DNA of 47,933 nt from an uncultured Granulosicoccaceae bacterium (GCA_937923745.1 CALDUO010000049.1:1-47933); one strand, 5' to 3'. Counted from the first letter of the stretch, positions 23,999 to 33,100 are shown. Notes: generated by a model not told the origin, from the sequence alone. Made by a program: numbers and translations.

Positions 23999-25747
23999 GT
24001 GACAAGACTTCTGATCATTGCGTTGTGTGTCGTCACCATGACGCTGAGCGGCTGTCGTGCTATGTACACTCACGACCTTGATGCCTCGCCTTATCACAAC
24101 GAGTGGGGGCGAGACTTCTATGCACGTGAAAAAGAAGCAAGCGTTAACCTGATCAACAGCTATTCCTATCGGTATCGCTCAGGCGATCTCATTGGTCATT
24201 GCAGACAGGTGCCAGAAACCTTTTTAAAAAAGTCGGCCTCAGGTACTGTCAAGGCACTGGAACGCACACCTGGTGATCTGATCGTGGATACGGTCTCAAT
24301 CTCTGCCACGCCGTATTTTCAAACAGATAAATCCACACTGACGCAACAGGGAACTCAGGCGCTTGATGATTTGCTCACACGCATTGGCCGCTACGATGAT
24401 GTGAAACTGATTGCCATCACAGGCTTTACCGACAGCCGACATACCGTCGCATATAACCAGAGTCTGTCGGAGCGACGTTCTCAAACCGTATTTGAATACC
24501 TCCAACACACGCACCCAAAGGTCGAACGACTGACAAAATCACTGGGGGAACTGGCTCCGGTTGCAACCAATGACACCGCCCCCGGCCGCCAATTAAACCG
24601 ACACGTGGAAGTTCAGGTTATCGCTAAAGACGTTAATCTGAAAAATGCTGATAACACACTGTGTCAAAAAGAGCTGCGAGGTTATCAAAAAACTTACTTC
24701 GAGACGTCTCCGGCAGATGGCATTGCCGAACGACGTGTGGCATCACTGACCACCCCTATTCCTGCCGAAATGCCACTGTCCGTCGGCGATAGAGTGTCGG
24801 TTCGTATTCCGGAGGGTGAGGAGTTTTCGGGTATTTTTGAAATTTCAATCGGTGGCACGCTGCAGATACCTCATGTCGGCGGGTTGCAGGTGAACGGCTT
24901 TACACCGGATAACATCCAGACACTGGTAGCCGATCAGATGGTCGAAAAAGAACTGTTCCGCGCCCACACTATCTCCGTTAGTGTCACCGTACAACAATGG
25001 GCACCGATTGATGTTTTCGTCAGTGGTGCGACGTTTGCGCCAGGTCGCGTCACGATCAATCATCAACGCCCCGATCAGCTTAATTTTAAACAGACACAGG
25101 TCTCCGGCGACGGTGGACGTGACCGACTGCTGACTACTGCGCTTCAGGCCGCCGGTGGTATCAGACCCGATGCCGATATCCGTAATATTCAGGTGATACG
25201 CGGCGGGCGTACGTTTGAGGTTGATCTCAGCGGCGTGTTTGACGGACGCACTGCCAGCGATTTTGCATTGGCGTCAGGTGATCAGGTTGTGGTGCCAAGT
25301 GTTGGCTTTTTTCAAAAAGACCTGGTCCGGCCTACACAAATGACACCTCCGGGTATTCGCGTCTTTATGTCTAACCTGACCACTCCGGCCAGCTCCAACT
25401 CACTGTCGGCGATTGGTAACGATGCGACGAAAGTGCCTTATGGCACGCGATTTTTGCGTGGCGTTGTCTCGTCAAACTGCGTCGGTGGTACCCAGATGAC
25501 CAACGCTGCAAGACGTGCTGTGTTAATCAGCACCAATCCGCTCACCGGTAAAACAGAAGTCATTGAACGCTCGATACAACAGCTGGTCAGTGACCCGGAT
25601 CGTGATGATATCAACCCGTTTTTGATGCCCAACGACGGTATTGCCTGTTACGACTCAAGCGTGACCAACATGCGCGATATCGCCAAGACTTTTTCTGACT
25701 TGCTGAATCCGTTTGTCAGCTACGCTGACATCATTCGTGCCCGCTAG
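23999..25747 (+). CDS. OmpA-Wza fusion: outer-membrane polysaccharide export lipoprotein
   Basis: 582 aa, GTG start. Lipobox LSGC (Cys19) predicts a lipoprotein. Residues ~99-209 are an OmpA-like peptidoglycan-binding domain (GFTDSRHTVAYNQSLSERR, and GRQLNRHVEVQV with the conserved Asp and Arg). Residues ~258-330 are a Poly_export/Wza domain (LSVGDRVSVRIPEGEEF, GGTLQIPHVGGLQVNG), then an SLBB-like domain (PIDVFVSGATFAPGRV, LQAAGGIRPDADI) and a ~150-residue tail. Wza proteins form the outer-membrane exit channel for capsule/EPS; OmpA domains tether proteins to the cell wall. In syp loci these are two genes (sypB OmpA-like, sypC Wza-like); here they are one reading frame with no stop or frameshift. 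Confidence 0.87.
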   Translation: MTRLLIIALCVVTMTLSGCRAMYTHDLDASPYHNEWGRDFYAREKEASVNLINSYSYRYRSGDLIGHCRQVPETFLKKSASGTVKALERTPGDLIVDTVSISATPYFQTDKSTLTQQGTQALDDLLTRIGRYDDVKLIAITGFTDSRHTVAYNQSLSERRSQTVFEYLQHTHPKVERLTKSLGELAPVATNDTAPGRQLNRHVEVQVIAKDVNLKNADNTLCQKELRGYQKTYFETSPADGIAERRVASLTTPIPAEMPLSVGDRVSVRIPEGEEFSGIFEISIGGTLQIPHVGGLQVNGFTPDNIQTLVADQMVEKELFRAHTISVSVTVQQWAPIDVFVSGATFAPGRVTINHQRPDQLNFKQTQVSGDGGRDRLLTTALQAAGGIRPDADIRNIQVIRGGRTFEVDLSGVFDGRTASDFALASGDQVVVPSVGFFQKDLVRPTQMTPPGIRVFMSNLTTPASSNSLSAIGNDATKVPYGTRFLRGVVSSNCVGGTQMTNAARRAVLISTNPLTGKTEVIERSIQQLVSDPDRDDINPFLMPNDGIACYDSSVTNMRDIAKTFSDLLNPFVSYADIIRAR

Positions 25748-25769
25748 TTGACACCGACAGAACAAGGGC

Positions 25770-27146
25770 ATGTTAAAAAACAACAAGGACGACCGGAATC
25801 GAAAGCGTAATCGGCGTATTGCCCGATACCTGATTCTGTACATACTGAATCTCGGCCTGATCTGGACACCGATCATGGGTTATGTGATGTATGCCCCGGT
25901 GACTTACAAAAGCACCTGGAGCCTGATACTGCCAGGCTCCGGTACCGGCTCCAACGTGAACCTTGATAACCTCGGTCAGGCCAGCACGTCAGTGGCGTCT
26001 GCCTATGCCAGCACCAGCGTTGATCCCAAGGTGAATTACAAGGCCATCGCGATGAGCAATCCCGTGATAAAACGGGCAGCGGAATATGCCGCGATTACAC
26101 CCTCTGAATTTGGCAAACCAGTCATCAAGCTGGTGGATCAAACGGCCATTATCGAATTCACGCATGTTGCCAATTCAGCAGAATTGGCCCATGCAAAATC
26201 CAGCAGCCTGCTCGATGCATTTACCGAGGAGCTGGATAACCTTCGGGATAACGAAGTGCAAACCCGACGTGACGGGAGTTTGTCGAGTATGTCTGTGTAT
26301 CGCGAAAATGTCAGACTCGCACAGGACGCTCTGCTTGATTTTAAAACCAATTCCAATCTGGTCTCGGCCGAGCAGTTCAACACGCTCTCGTCGAATATCG
26401 AAGATATCCTGAGACAACAGACCGAAGCCAAAGTGGAAGCGTCAAGCCTCGACGCCCAACTCAATGAATTTTTAAATTCACTGAATATAGGTGTCAGACA
26501 GGCAGTGGACGCCATCAGGCTGCAAAACGATCCCATCTTTCAGTCGCATCTTTTGGCACTGTCCGAGGTCAATAAGGAACTCGTTGACAACATGGCTATC
26601 TGGGGTAATAAGCACCCCAAAGTCCGTATGGTACGGGCGCGTGAGCTCGAATCACGCCAAGCGTTACTCAGGCGCGCCCGTGAATTCACCACCATTAATG
26701 ATATGGCGGACATTGGTGCACTGGTGGTCAATGGCGGCAGTGAATCCGCCACACTGTACCGCACGGTTATCGAACTGTTGGCCGCTAAAACTGCCGCCAA
26801 AACCCGCATTAATACCTACGATGAACAAATCACGGAGCTTGAAAAAAGGCTCAAAGAGCACGCATTGAGCACCGCGAAGCTCGAAGACCTGGAACGATCA
26901 CATCAAGTCGCTACCGCAGTCTTTGTCTCCGCGCTTGCCAAAACCGACCTCGGTCGTTCAGATATTTATGCGTCTTATCCGATGACGCAGATTCTTGTCG
27001 CACCCACGTTGCCTCAGGAACCTGAAAAACTATTTAAGGTATTTGCCATCCTCGGTGCGTTCGCCGGGTCTCTCTTTATTCTCGCAGCGTTGTTTGTGAT
27101 GTGGAAACGAAGTCAATTAATCCACAGAATTTTGAAGAAAAACTAG
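25770..27146 (+). CDS. Wzz-type chain-length determinant (no kinase domain)
   Basis: 458 aa. Two membrane segments, at about residues 20-43 (LILYILNLGLIWTPIMGYVM) and 430-450 (FAILGAFAGSLFILAALFVM), flank a long periplasmic part with predicted coiled coils (about 180-300 and 340-390). The pre-TM2 Pro-rich stretch APTLPQEPEKL is typical of Wzz/Wzc proteins. There is no Walker A or Tyr-rich tail, so it lacks a BY-kinase; the kinase may be separate or absent. It would regulate polymer length and connect polymerisation with the OmpA-Wza exit channel made by the previous gene. The next gene overlaps its 3' end by 46 bp. Confidence 0.85.
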   Translation: MLKNNKDDRNRKRNRRIARYLILYILNLGLIWTPIMGYVMYAPVTYKSTWSLILPGSGTGSNVNLDNLGQASTSVASAYASTSVDPKVNYKAIAMSNPVIKRAAEYAAITPSEFGKPVIKLVDQTAIIEFTHVANSAELAHAKSSSLLDAFTEELDNLRDNEVQTRRDGSLSSMSVYRENVRLAQDALLDFKTNSNLVSAEQFNTLSSNIEDILRQQTEAKVEASSLDAQLNEFLNSLNIGVRQAVDAIRLQNDPIFQSHLLALSEVNKELVDNMAIWGNKHPKVRMVRARELESRQALLRRAREFTTINDMADIGALVVNGGSESATLYRTVIELLAAKTAAKTRINTYDEQITELEKRLKEHALSTAKLEDLERSHQVATAVFVSALAKTDLGRSDIYASYPMTQILVAPTLPQEPEKLFKVFAILGAFAGSLFILAALFVMWKRSQLIHRILKKN

Positions 27147-28372
27147 TCTGGTATTCCATTACCGGCACCTATGTTTTTTACCTGTTCGGTGCGCTCGTCG
27201 TGGTCGCACCGGTTATCGCGTGGGTGTTGTTTTTCTATGGCCTCAAGAAACTGTCCATGGAATACATTGAAGGCGATGAATACGCCTCTTTCGGTCTTCC
27301 GTTGTCAGTTCTGGTTTGGTTTATCGGTATGTTTATGATGCTGGTGGCCCTGATCCTTGGGCACATCAATCACGGCATCGGTCTTGGCGGTATCATAAAA
27401 TCGATGATCGGATGGGCCAAAGGATGGGCCTTGCTCGCGATCTTTCCCTTTATTGGCTGTCTCGATATCCGACCGGCACTGATCTATCGCGCCGCATGCG
27501 TTGTCTGTTTCCATACGTTACTGCTGTTACCCCTGTTTATTGGAGCCGCCGTGGTCGGACTACCACAGTCAATTTATGTCTCTCCATTGAAAGTGCTGGG
27601 TCCTGGTCCCGAATTCTATTCACTGAACCTTTACGAAATTGATCCAGAGGGAGCACCGCGCTGGCGCTTCTTTACGCCGTGGGCCCCGGCGATTGGTTTT
27701 GTGGCCAACATCTATTTTATTTTTGCGATGATGGAAAAAGAATGGAAATGGAAACTCGCCGGTATCTCGGGGTGCCTGGTCATGATTCTGCTTTCCAAGT
27801 CGAGATTGGCGCTGGTGGCGATTGTCACGGTCTGGGGAATCACTTGGTTTTTGTCGAATTTTAGGAAACCGTTCGTACTTTACCTGTGCGGATTGGGTTC
27901 AGCCCTAATAGGATGTGTTGCGCTGCCGATAGCTGCTGCAATGGAACAGGCTATGGCGACCTTCAAAGCTGCGAGAGCAGATTCGTCGAGGGTCCGGTCT
28001 GCGCTGGGACGCATTGCTGTAGACAGATGGTCGCGTGAAGCTCCGATATTTGGACACGGAGTGGTAGAACGCGGACCCCACCTCGTGGAATACATGCCTA
28101 TCGGCTCTCACCATTCGTGGTTTGGGTTGTTGTTTGTTAAGGGCATCGTCGGCTTTATATCCCTCGCAGTACCGATGATCGTGAGCTTTTTAACCCTGTG
28201 GTACCGCTCACACGATCACGAACCCGCAAAGGTCGGTATAGCAGTATTGATGATTCTATTTTTATATACCTTTGGTGAGAATCTTGAGATTCTCGCTTAT
28301 TTGGTATGGCCAGGATTGCTATTTTTAGGCATGGGAGTTAATGCCAGATGTCAACGATCACACGATCTGTAA
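27101..28372 (+). CDS. Wzy polymerase / O-antigen-ligase-like membrane protein
   Basis: 423 aa from a GTG at 27101 that overlaps the Wzz gene; a later start is possible since no strong ribosome site is visible. About 10-11 membrane helices surround a large loop. The WaaL/Wzy-family region includes LSKSRLALVAIVTVWG, the loop RVRSALGRIAVDRWSREAPIFGHG (split here: RVRSALGRIAV, REAPIFGHGV) and GSHHSWFGLLFVKG, whose His residues are typical of the ligase/polymerase family. It probably polymerises repeat units in the periplasm. Counterpart of sypL-type genes. Polymerase versus ligase cannot be decided by sequence alone; polymerase is favoured because no other Wzy candidate is encoded here. Confidence 0.78.
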   Translation: METKSINPQNFEEKLVWYSITGTYVFYLFGALVVVAPVIAWVLFFYGLKKLSMEYIEGDEYASFGLPLSVLVWFIGMFMMLVALILGHINHGIGLGGIIKSMIGWAKGWALLAIFPFIGCLDIRPALIYRAACVVCFHTLLLLPLFIGAAVVGLPQSIYVSPLKVLGPGPEFYSLNLYEIDPEGAPRWRFFTPWAPAIGFVANIYFIFAMMEKEWKWKLAGISGCLVMILLSKSRLALVAIVTVWGITWFLSNFRKPFVLYLCGLGSALIGCVALPIAAAMEQAMATFKAARADSSRVRSALGRIAVDRWSREAPIFGHGVVERGPHLVEYMPIGSHHSWFGLLFVKGIVGFISLAVPMIVSFLTLWYRSHDHEPAKVGIAVLMILFLYTFGENLEILAYLVWPGLLFLGMGVNARCQRSHDL

Positions 28373-29673
28373 ACGGACAAACAGAACAACACTCTTTTCA
28401 ACGCGTTGATCCTTTATTGTGGGTACCACGGTATTGGCCCTCGGTGGGTGGCGCTGAATTACACGCACGCAGACTGGCGCAAGAGCTCTCCACCAAAGCC
28501 GACGTGGGCGTTATCACACACTGTGATCAGACGGGCGTAGATCTTACTATCGCGACCAGCGAGGCCTGTCAGAACACCACACTGGATGGCGCGGTCACCC
28601 GCTACATGACCGGCATCTCAGGCGTACGGGGCAGTGCCTTACAGAAAATGGCAAAAAAAGCCGTCGTCAAACAGGAAGAGAAAACCTTGTTTGGTCGCTG
28701 CTTCAAGAGCTTCTACGCACCTCAGGTCAAGTCCATAGCTGCACGTTATGGCGTAATTCATTATATCCATAACGGGTTTGTCGAGAGTGCCGAGCTCGCA
28801 GCCGATACCGCCGAAAGTCTTGACCTGCCGTTTGTTATCACACCCCTCATCCACACCAACGTGGCGCCGGATACCGGCTGGGACTCTGCGCGGTTCAGAA
28901 GACTCTACGAGCGTGCCAACGCCATCATTACGTTGACCAAACACGAAAAAGACTGGCTGATCGAACGCGACGTTCGCGCCAACAAAATACACATTGCACC
29001 ATATGGTCCACTGGTGAGCAAAGAGGGTGATGGCAAACGATTTCGTGCGCAACAAGGGTTAGACAACGAACCTGTTGTTCTGTTTTTGTCTCGTGTCACC
29101 CGCGAGAAAGGTTGTCATGCATTACTGGATGCAGCAGGTTCGATATGGGCAGAGCACCCCGACACCCGCATTGTGTTTGTAGGACCTCAAGATAATGAGG
29201 CACGCAGCGCGCTGGAGGCCTGTGAAGACAAACGCATCATCACCATCGAGACAATCACCGAAAACGGCAAGTCTGATGCACTGGCCGCCTGTGATCTTAT
29301 GTGTATGCCGTCGCAGGGAGAAAGCCTGGGCGTGCCGTACCTCGAAGCATGGCATTTCTCTAAACCTGTTGTGGCGTTGGATATACCGGTGTTACGGGAA
29401 GTTATCACAGATGAAGTCAACGGGCTGCTGACACAACCCGACTCCGAGAGTATCGCAACGGCTGTTAACCGACTGATCGCAAGCCCTGCCAGGCGCGAGG
29501 TCATGGGAGACGCTGGACGACAGGAGGTGCTGATGCGCTACAGTTGGGAGAAACTCGGCTCACATCTGCAAATGATTTACGAAAAAGTGTTGCCGCTGGA
29601 GAAACAGGCTGGCATCAGCCCGGCTGCCTCAAGACAGAACTTTGCGGTCAGACCCATCATCGACGTTCGTTAG
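28348..29673 (+). CDS. Family 4 glycosyltransferase (GT-B)
   Basis: 441 aa. N-terminal acceptor domain with VPRYWPSVGGAELHARRLAQ; C-terminal GT4 domain with VVLFLSRVTREKGCHALLDA, MPSQGESLGVPYLEAW (the E-x7-E motif) and KPVVALDIPVLREV. A retaining transferase using a nucleotide sugar, acting at the cytoplasmic face of the inner membrane. It overlaps the preceding gene by 25 bp and ends the rightward export operon. Donor sugar unknown. Confidence 0.88.
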   Translation: MSTITRSVNGQTEQHSFQRVDPLLWVPRYWPSVGGAELHARRLAQELSTKADVGVITHCDQTGVDLTIATSEACQNTTLDGAVTRYMTGISGVRGSALQKMAKKAVVKQEEKTLFGRCFKSFYAPQVKSIAARYGVIHYIHNGFVESAELAADTAESLDLPFVITPLIHTNVAPDTGWDSARFRRLYERANAIITLTKHEKDWLIERDVRANKIHIAPYGPLVSKEGDGKRFRAQQGLDNEPVVLFLSRVTREKGCHALLDAAGSIWAEHPDTRIVFVGPQDNEARSALEACEDKRIITIETITENGKSDALAACDLMCMPSQGESLGVPYLEAWHFSKPVVALDIPVLREVITDEVNGLLTQPDSESIATAVNRLIASPARREVMGDAGRQEVLMRYSWEKLGSHLQMIYEKVLPLEKQAGISPAASRQNFAVRPIIDVR

Positions 29674-29689
29674 CTGACACACATCAATG

Positions 29690-29736
29690 CGGCAGACTGA
29701 TTGGTTTGCCGGCATCATGACGACGCCAGTCTGCCG
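29690..29736. repeat. 10-bp inverted repeat downstream of the polysaccharide operon
   Basis: Perfect arms CGGCAGACTG (29690-29699) and CAGTCTGCCG (29727-29736), 27-nt spacer, 16 nt after the GT4 stop. A second direct partial copy (CGTCTGCCG) follows the right arm. No T tract; it may act as a 3' mRNA structure. Confidence 0.6.
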
Positions 29737-29822
29737 TCGTCTGCCGATCAAGGCACAGGTGGGTGCAATTTCTTTGCAGTTAGCGGTAGTATGGGGGCTC
29801 ACACTCACCAAGCTTTGCTGCC

Positions 29823-30278
29823 ATGCTAAAAAGTATCAGCCCACATCTCAGCGCCGACATTCTGCACGCTCTGCGCGCAATGGGACACGGTGACTGCATT
29901 GTTATCTGTGACACCAACTTTCCGGCCGATTCCGTGGCGCGACACACCACGGTTGGCAAGCCACTACCGATGGGCGGTACCACCGCAGCACAAGCGGCCG
30001 ATGCGGTGTTGTCGCTATTGCCACTCGATACCTTTGTAGCATCGCCAGCCGAATGCATGGCAGTCGTTGACGCACCCGACACCAAGCTCGACGTGCAGGC
30101 AGAAGTACAGGCCGTCATTGATCACTACCAGACCGCCGACACACCACTCAACCCGCTTGAGCGTTTTGCTTTTTACGAGCGGGCTAAAAATGCCTATGCG
30201 GTGATTGTCTCCGGTGAGCGTCGTTTTTACGGGTGTTTTATCTTCATGAAAGGAGTAATTCCACCCGATGCCAACTGA
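29823..30278 (+). CDS. FucU/RbsD family sugar mutarotase
   Basis: 151 aa. FucU/RbsD proteins interconvert sugar anomers (fucose or ribose/pyranose forms). Seen: LRAMGHGDCIVICDTNFP with the family His-Gly-Asp, and the C-terminal FYERAKNAYAVIVSGERRFYG, which is closer to FucU than RbsD. It overlaps the ribokinase gene by 11 bp, the arrangement expected of an RbsD-RbsK pair; substrate (ribose or fucose) is therefore ambiguous. No sugar transporter or regulator lies beside it. Cytoplasmic. Confidence 0.83.
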   Translation: MLKSISPHLSADILHALRAMGHGDCIVICDTNFPADSVARHTTVGKPLPMGGTTAAQAADAVLSLLPLDTFVASPAECMAVVDAPDTKLDVQAEVQAVIDHYQTADTPLNPLERFAFYERAKNAYAVIVSGERRFYGCFIFMKGVIPPDAN

Positions 30279-31212
30279 CAACAGCACCACTGGCCAAAGC
30301 GGGGTTTCCATACTCGGCGTTTTTGTCGCCGATGCCACTTACCACGCTGCGCGACAACCCAACATTGGCGAAACAGTGCTTGGTAACGACTTTGCGTTGG
30401 GTCCGGGTGGCAAGGGATCGAATCAGTCAGTGGCAGCAGCAAGGGCCGGTGCAGATGTCACCTTTATTACCCGCTTGGGCGATGATGCATTTGCACGCAT
30501 GGCCTTTGATCTGTGGAAATCTGCCGGCATCACCCCTCGGGTTGAACAGCTGCAAGACAGCTACACCGGCTCAGCGTTTATCTATATACAGGAAGGCACT
30601 GGTGATAACGCTATTATTGTGTGTCCAGGCGCTGCAGCAACACTGTCGGCTGACTATGTTGAATCTGTTAAAGACAGCATTATTCAGTCACGGGTTTTTA
30701 TCACCCAACTCGAACAACCAATTGATGCCGCCAGACAAGCCTTGTCTATTGCCCGTGAGCATAATGTCATTACCATCCTGAACACCGCACCGGCAGAAGC
30801 AATTCCTGACGATATCTTTGCACTGTGCGACTACGTAACGCCCAACGAAACCGAAACAGAAACCTACACCGGTATTGCAGTCCACTCGGTAGAAGATGCT
30901 GCCAAGGCCGCCGATGTGTTGCTTGAGAAAGGGGTTGGCACCGCACTGATTACACTGGGGGAACGCGGCGCGTTATTGCACAACCGTGATCAGTCAGTGT
31001 TGATACCGGCGTTCCATGCAGGTGCCGTGAAAGAGACAACCGGCGCGGGAGATGCGTTAAACGGCGGCTTTGCAACCGCACTGGCCGAAGGCATGTCACC
31101 GACTGACGCTGTTCGCTTTGGCTGTGCTACAGCAGGACTGGCTGTCACCCGTCCGGGCGCTGCGGCATCCATGCCTACGCGCGCTGAAATTGATGCACTT
31201 ATGGCGCAGTAA
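30268..31212 (+). CDS. rbsK: Ribokinase (PfkB family)
   Basis: 314 aa. Phosphorylates ribose at O5 using ATP. PfkB landmarks: the N-terminal LGPGGKGSNQSVAAARAG, the C-terminal signature TTGAGDALNGGFATAL with the catalytic Asp, and TPNETET. The ATG at 30268 has AAAGGAG upstream inside the end of the mutarotase gene, so the two are translationally coupled. Its 3' end overlaps the convergent YtoQ gene by 14 bp. Specificity for ribose over related sugars is inferred from overall similarity. Confidence 0.87.
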   Translation: MPTDNSTTGQSGVSILGVFVADATYHAARQPNIGETVLGNDFALGPGGKGSNQSVAAARAGADVTFITRLGDDAFARMAFDLWKSAGITPRVEQLQDSYTGSAFIYIQEGTGDNAIIVCPGAAATLSADYVESVKDSIIQSRVFITQLEQPIDAARQALSIAREHNVITILNTAPAEAIPDDIFALCDYVTPNETETETYTGIAVHSVEDAAKAADVLLEKGVGTALITLGERGALLHNRDQSVLIPAFHAGAVKETTGAGDALNGGFATALAEGMSPTDAVRFGCATAGLAVTRPGAAASMPTRAEIDALMAQ

Positions 31213-31657
31213 CGTAACGCAATATCTCCAGCACCTGATCCGTGGTTTGTGCCCAGGCCATAGCAGCACCGTCCACTTCTTTGAGCGGGTGAATAATGGC
31301 AGGGTCGTGTAGCGTGATATATGGCGTACCCAATGCAGAGCACACACCGGCATCAAACGCAGCATTCCACTGTTTGTACTGATCACCAAATCGCACCACC
31401 GCCAGATCACATTGTTCGATCAGCGTGCGTGTGCGAATACCGTTAACCTTAGATGACTTGTGATCCCGCCAAAAGGGTTTTTCGGTAGCATCATCGTCGT
31501 CACCGGTGCGTAACATATCACCGGCGGCATCACTGGCCGCGTGGTCTGTCACCGCTGAGGTGAATTCGACCGGCAACTCAAGCCGCTCAGCGCCCTGCAT
31601 TATCTGTTGACGCCAGTCTGTGTGTATTTCGCCTGACAGGTATACGTTCCAGATCAT
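31199..31657 (-). CDS. YtoQ family protein
   Basis: 152 aa from the ATG at 31657, preferred over the GTG at 31669 because that GTG is part of the ribosome site GTGGAG (31664-31669). N-terminal WNVYLSGEIHTDWRQQI and central ATEKPFWRDHKSSKVNGIRT are the YtoQ signature. The fold is believed to resemble nucleoside 2-deoxyribosyltransferases; function not established. Downstream of the sodium channel gene (23-nt gap), probably in one transcript with it. Confidence 0.82.
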   Translation of the reverse strand: MIWNVYLSGEIHTDWRQQIMQGAERLELPVEFTSAVTDHAASDAAGDMLRTGDDDDATEKPFWRDHKSSKVNGIRTRTLIEQCDLAVVRFGDQYKQWNAAFDAGVCSALGTPYITLHDPAIIHPLKEVDGAAMAWAQTTDQVLEILRYVTAP

Positions 31658-31680
31658 TTGTGACTCCACGTTAATGTAAG

Positions 31681-32451
31681 TTATTGACTATTCAATTTGC
31701 TGCGGATAGCGGCCAATTCGTCGAGAATTTGTTGTTGGGTAACCTGCAAATCATGGCGCTCCTGGCTTGCCTCACCCTCGTGCTCAGCCTGCATCGCCGA
31801 CACAATGATACCGATGAACAGGTTTAGCACGGTAAACGAGGTGCACAGTATAAAAATGATAAAGAAGACCCACGCGAACGGAAAGGAGTCCATGACCGGG
31901 CGCACAATGCCCATTGACCAGCTTTCGAGTGTCATGATTTGGAACAAACTGTAGGCAGAGGCACCCAGCGAGCCAAACCACTCGGGAAAAGCGGTGCCGT
32001 AAAGACTGGTTGCCATAACCGAGAATACATAAAACACCAACGACAGCAGCATGGTGATGGAACCCATACCGGGCAATGCCGCAATGAGCCCGCCGACGAC
32101 GCGCCGCAGTGATGGCACCACACTGATCAAACGCAACACACGTAGAATGCGCAATGCCCGCAGCACAGACAGGCTACCCGATGTCGGAATTAACGCAATG
32201 GCTACGATAACGAAGTCGAAAACACGCCACGGGTCTTTCCAGAACGACAACCGATAGACGAACAGACGTGCGATCAGTTCAACGGTAAACACCACCAGAA
32301 TCAGCGTGTCCAACATAGCCATGAAGCCGCCAAAACGCGCCATCATTCGGGGATCGGTCTCAAGGCCAAGCACAATAGCGTTGATCACAATCAACACCAT
32401 AATCGCGTACTCGAAGCGTCGGCTCTCGAGCAATACACGCAGTTTTTCCAT
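31681..32451 (-). CDS. Bacterial voltage-gated sodium channel (NaChBac/NavAb-like)
   Basis: 256 aa from ATG 32451 (GTG at 32469 also possible). A single six-helix unit that forms tetramers in the inner membrane. S4 carries regularly spaced arginines (LRALRILRVLRLISVVP); the pore has the selectivity filter TLESWSM, identical to that of NavAb and NavMs; FPEWFGSLG and MGIVRP flank it. S6 (FTVLNLFIGIIVSAMQ) is followed by a C-terminal coiled coil (VTQQQILDELAAIRSKL) that stabilises the tetramer. Such channels pass Na+ on depolarisation and are common in marine and alkaline-habitat bacteria. Co-transcribed with ytoQ; divergent from the GNAT gene. Confidence 0.93.
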   Translation of the reverse strand: MEKLRVLLESRRFEYAIMVLIVINAIVLGLETDPRMMARFGGFMAMLDTLILVVFTVELIARLFVYRLSFWKDPWRVFDFVIVAIALIPTSGSLSVLRALRILRVLRLISVVPSLRRVVGGLIAALPGMGSITMLLSLVFYVFSVMATSLYGTAFPEWFGSLGASAYSLFQIMTLESWSMGIVRPVMDSFPFAWVFFIIFILCTSFTVLNLFIGIIVSAMQAEHEGEASQERHDLQVTQQQILDELAAIRSKLNSQ

Positions 32452-32614
32452 ATCGGTAGATCGCCTCACAACGACGAAAGTAGAGAATGTCTGAAGTATA
32501 GCCGGTCGTTGCAGAGAGCAGGCAGTCGGGACCGACAGGTATGTCCGTTATTGGCTTGCACTCTGGTAACCACTGTGGCCGAATAACCCCCTGTCCGCTA
32601 ACTCTGGATCTGCC

Positions 32615-33079
32615 ATGACTGTTGCCATCCGCGCCGCCACCCACGAAGACCGTGACGCAATGATTACTCTGTTGCCGCGCTTGGCAGACTTTGATATCCC
32701 GCCTGGCCGAAACCCTGAGCACCTGTGGTCCGGCGACCGCGATATGCTGCTGAGCTGGCTCGATGGCAAAGCACCTAACGTCTCCGCACTGGTCGCCACC
32801 GATGACGATACATTATTGGGTTTTACACTACTGTCGTTCCGGGAAGAGATGCTGAGCCACGAACCCAGTGCGCACCTGGAGGTGCTTGTGTTGGCCAAAG
32901 AAGCCGAAGGTCGAGGCGTGGGTAAAGCGCTGATCGCGTCAACCGAAACGCTTGCCATTGATGGCGGTGCAACCAGTATGAGCTTACATGTCTTCGCCCG
33001 TAACACACGAGCCAGAGGGCTCTATGAGCGCATGGGGTTCGACGGTGAGCTATTGCGTTATTACAAACCGTTGGTCTAG
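32615..33079 (+). CDS. GNAT family N-acetyltransferase
   Basis: 154 aa, one GNAT domain. The acetyl-CoA pyrophosphate-binding motif is EAEGRGVGKALI; preceding strand HLEVLVLA and the following SMSLHVFARNTRARGLYERMGF are typical. The acceptor (amine, amino acid or protein) cannot be told. It stands alone; a perfect 18-bp palindrome lies 4 nt after the stop. Confidence 0.85.
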   Translation: MTVAIRAATHEDRDAMITLLPRLADFDIPPGRNPEHLWSGDRDMLLSWLDGKAPNVSALVATDDDTLLGFTLLSFREEMLSHEPSAHLEVLVLAKEAEGRGVGKALIASTETLAIDGGATSMSLHVFARNTRARGLYERMGFDGELLRYYKPLV

Positions 33080-33082
33080 CCT

Positions 33083-33100
33083 GCTTTCATTCATGAAAGC
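33083..33100. repeat. 18-bp palindrome after the GNAT gene
   Basis: GCTTTCAT-TC-ATGAAAGC, arms of 8 bp. It could fold as a hairpin at the mRNA 3' end or serve as a dimeric protein's operator. No T tract follows. Confidence 0.6.

Noticed and set aside
25700-27200. Tyrosine kinase domain expected with a Wzc-type protein
   Set aside because: No Walker A/B or Tyr-rich tail occurs in the Wzz-like protein, and the overlapping next gene encodes a multi-helix membrane protein.
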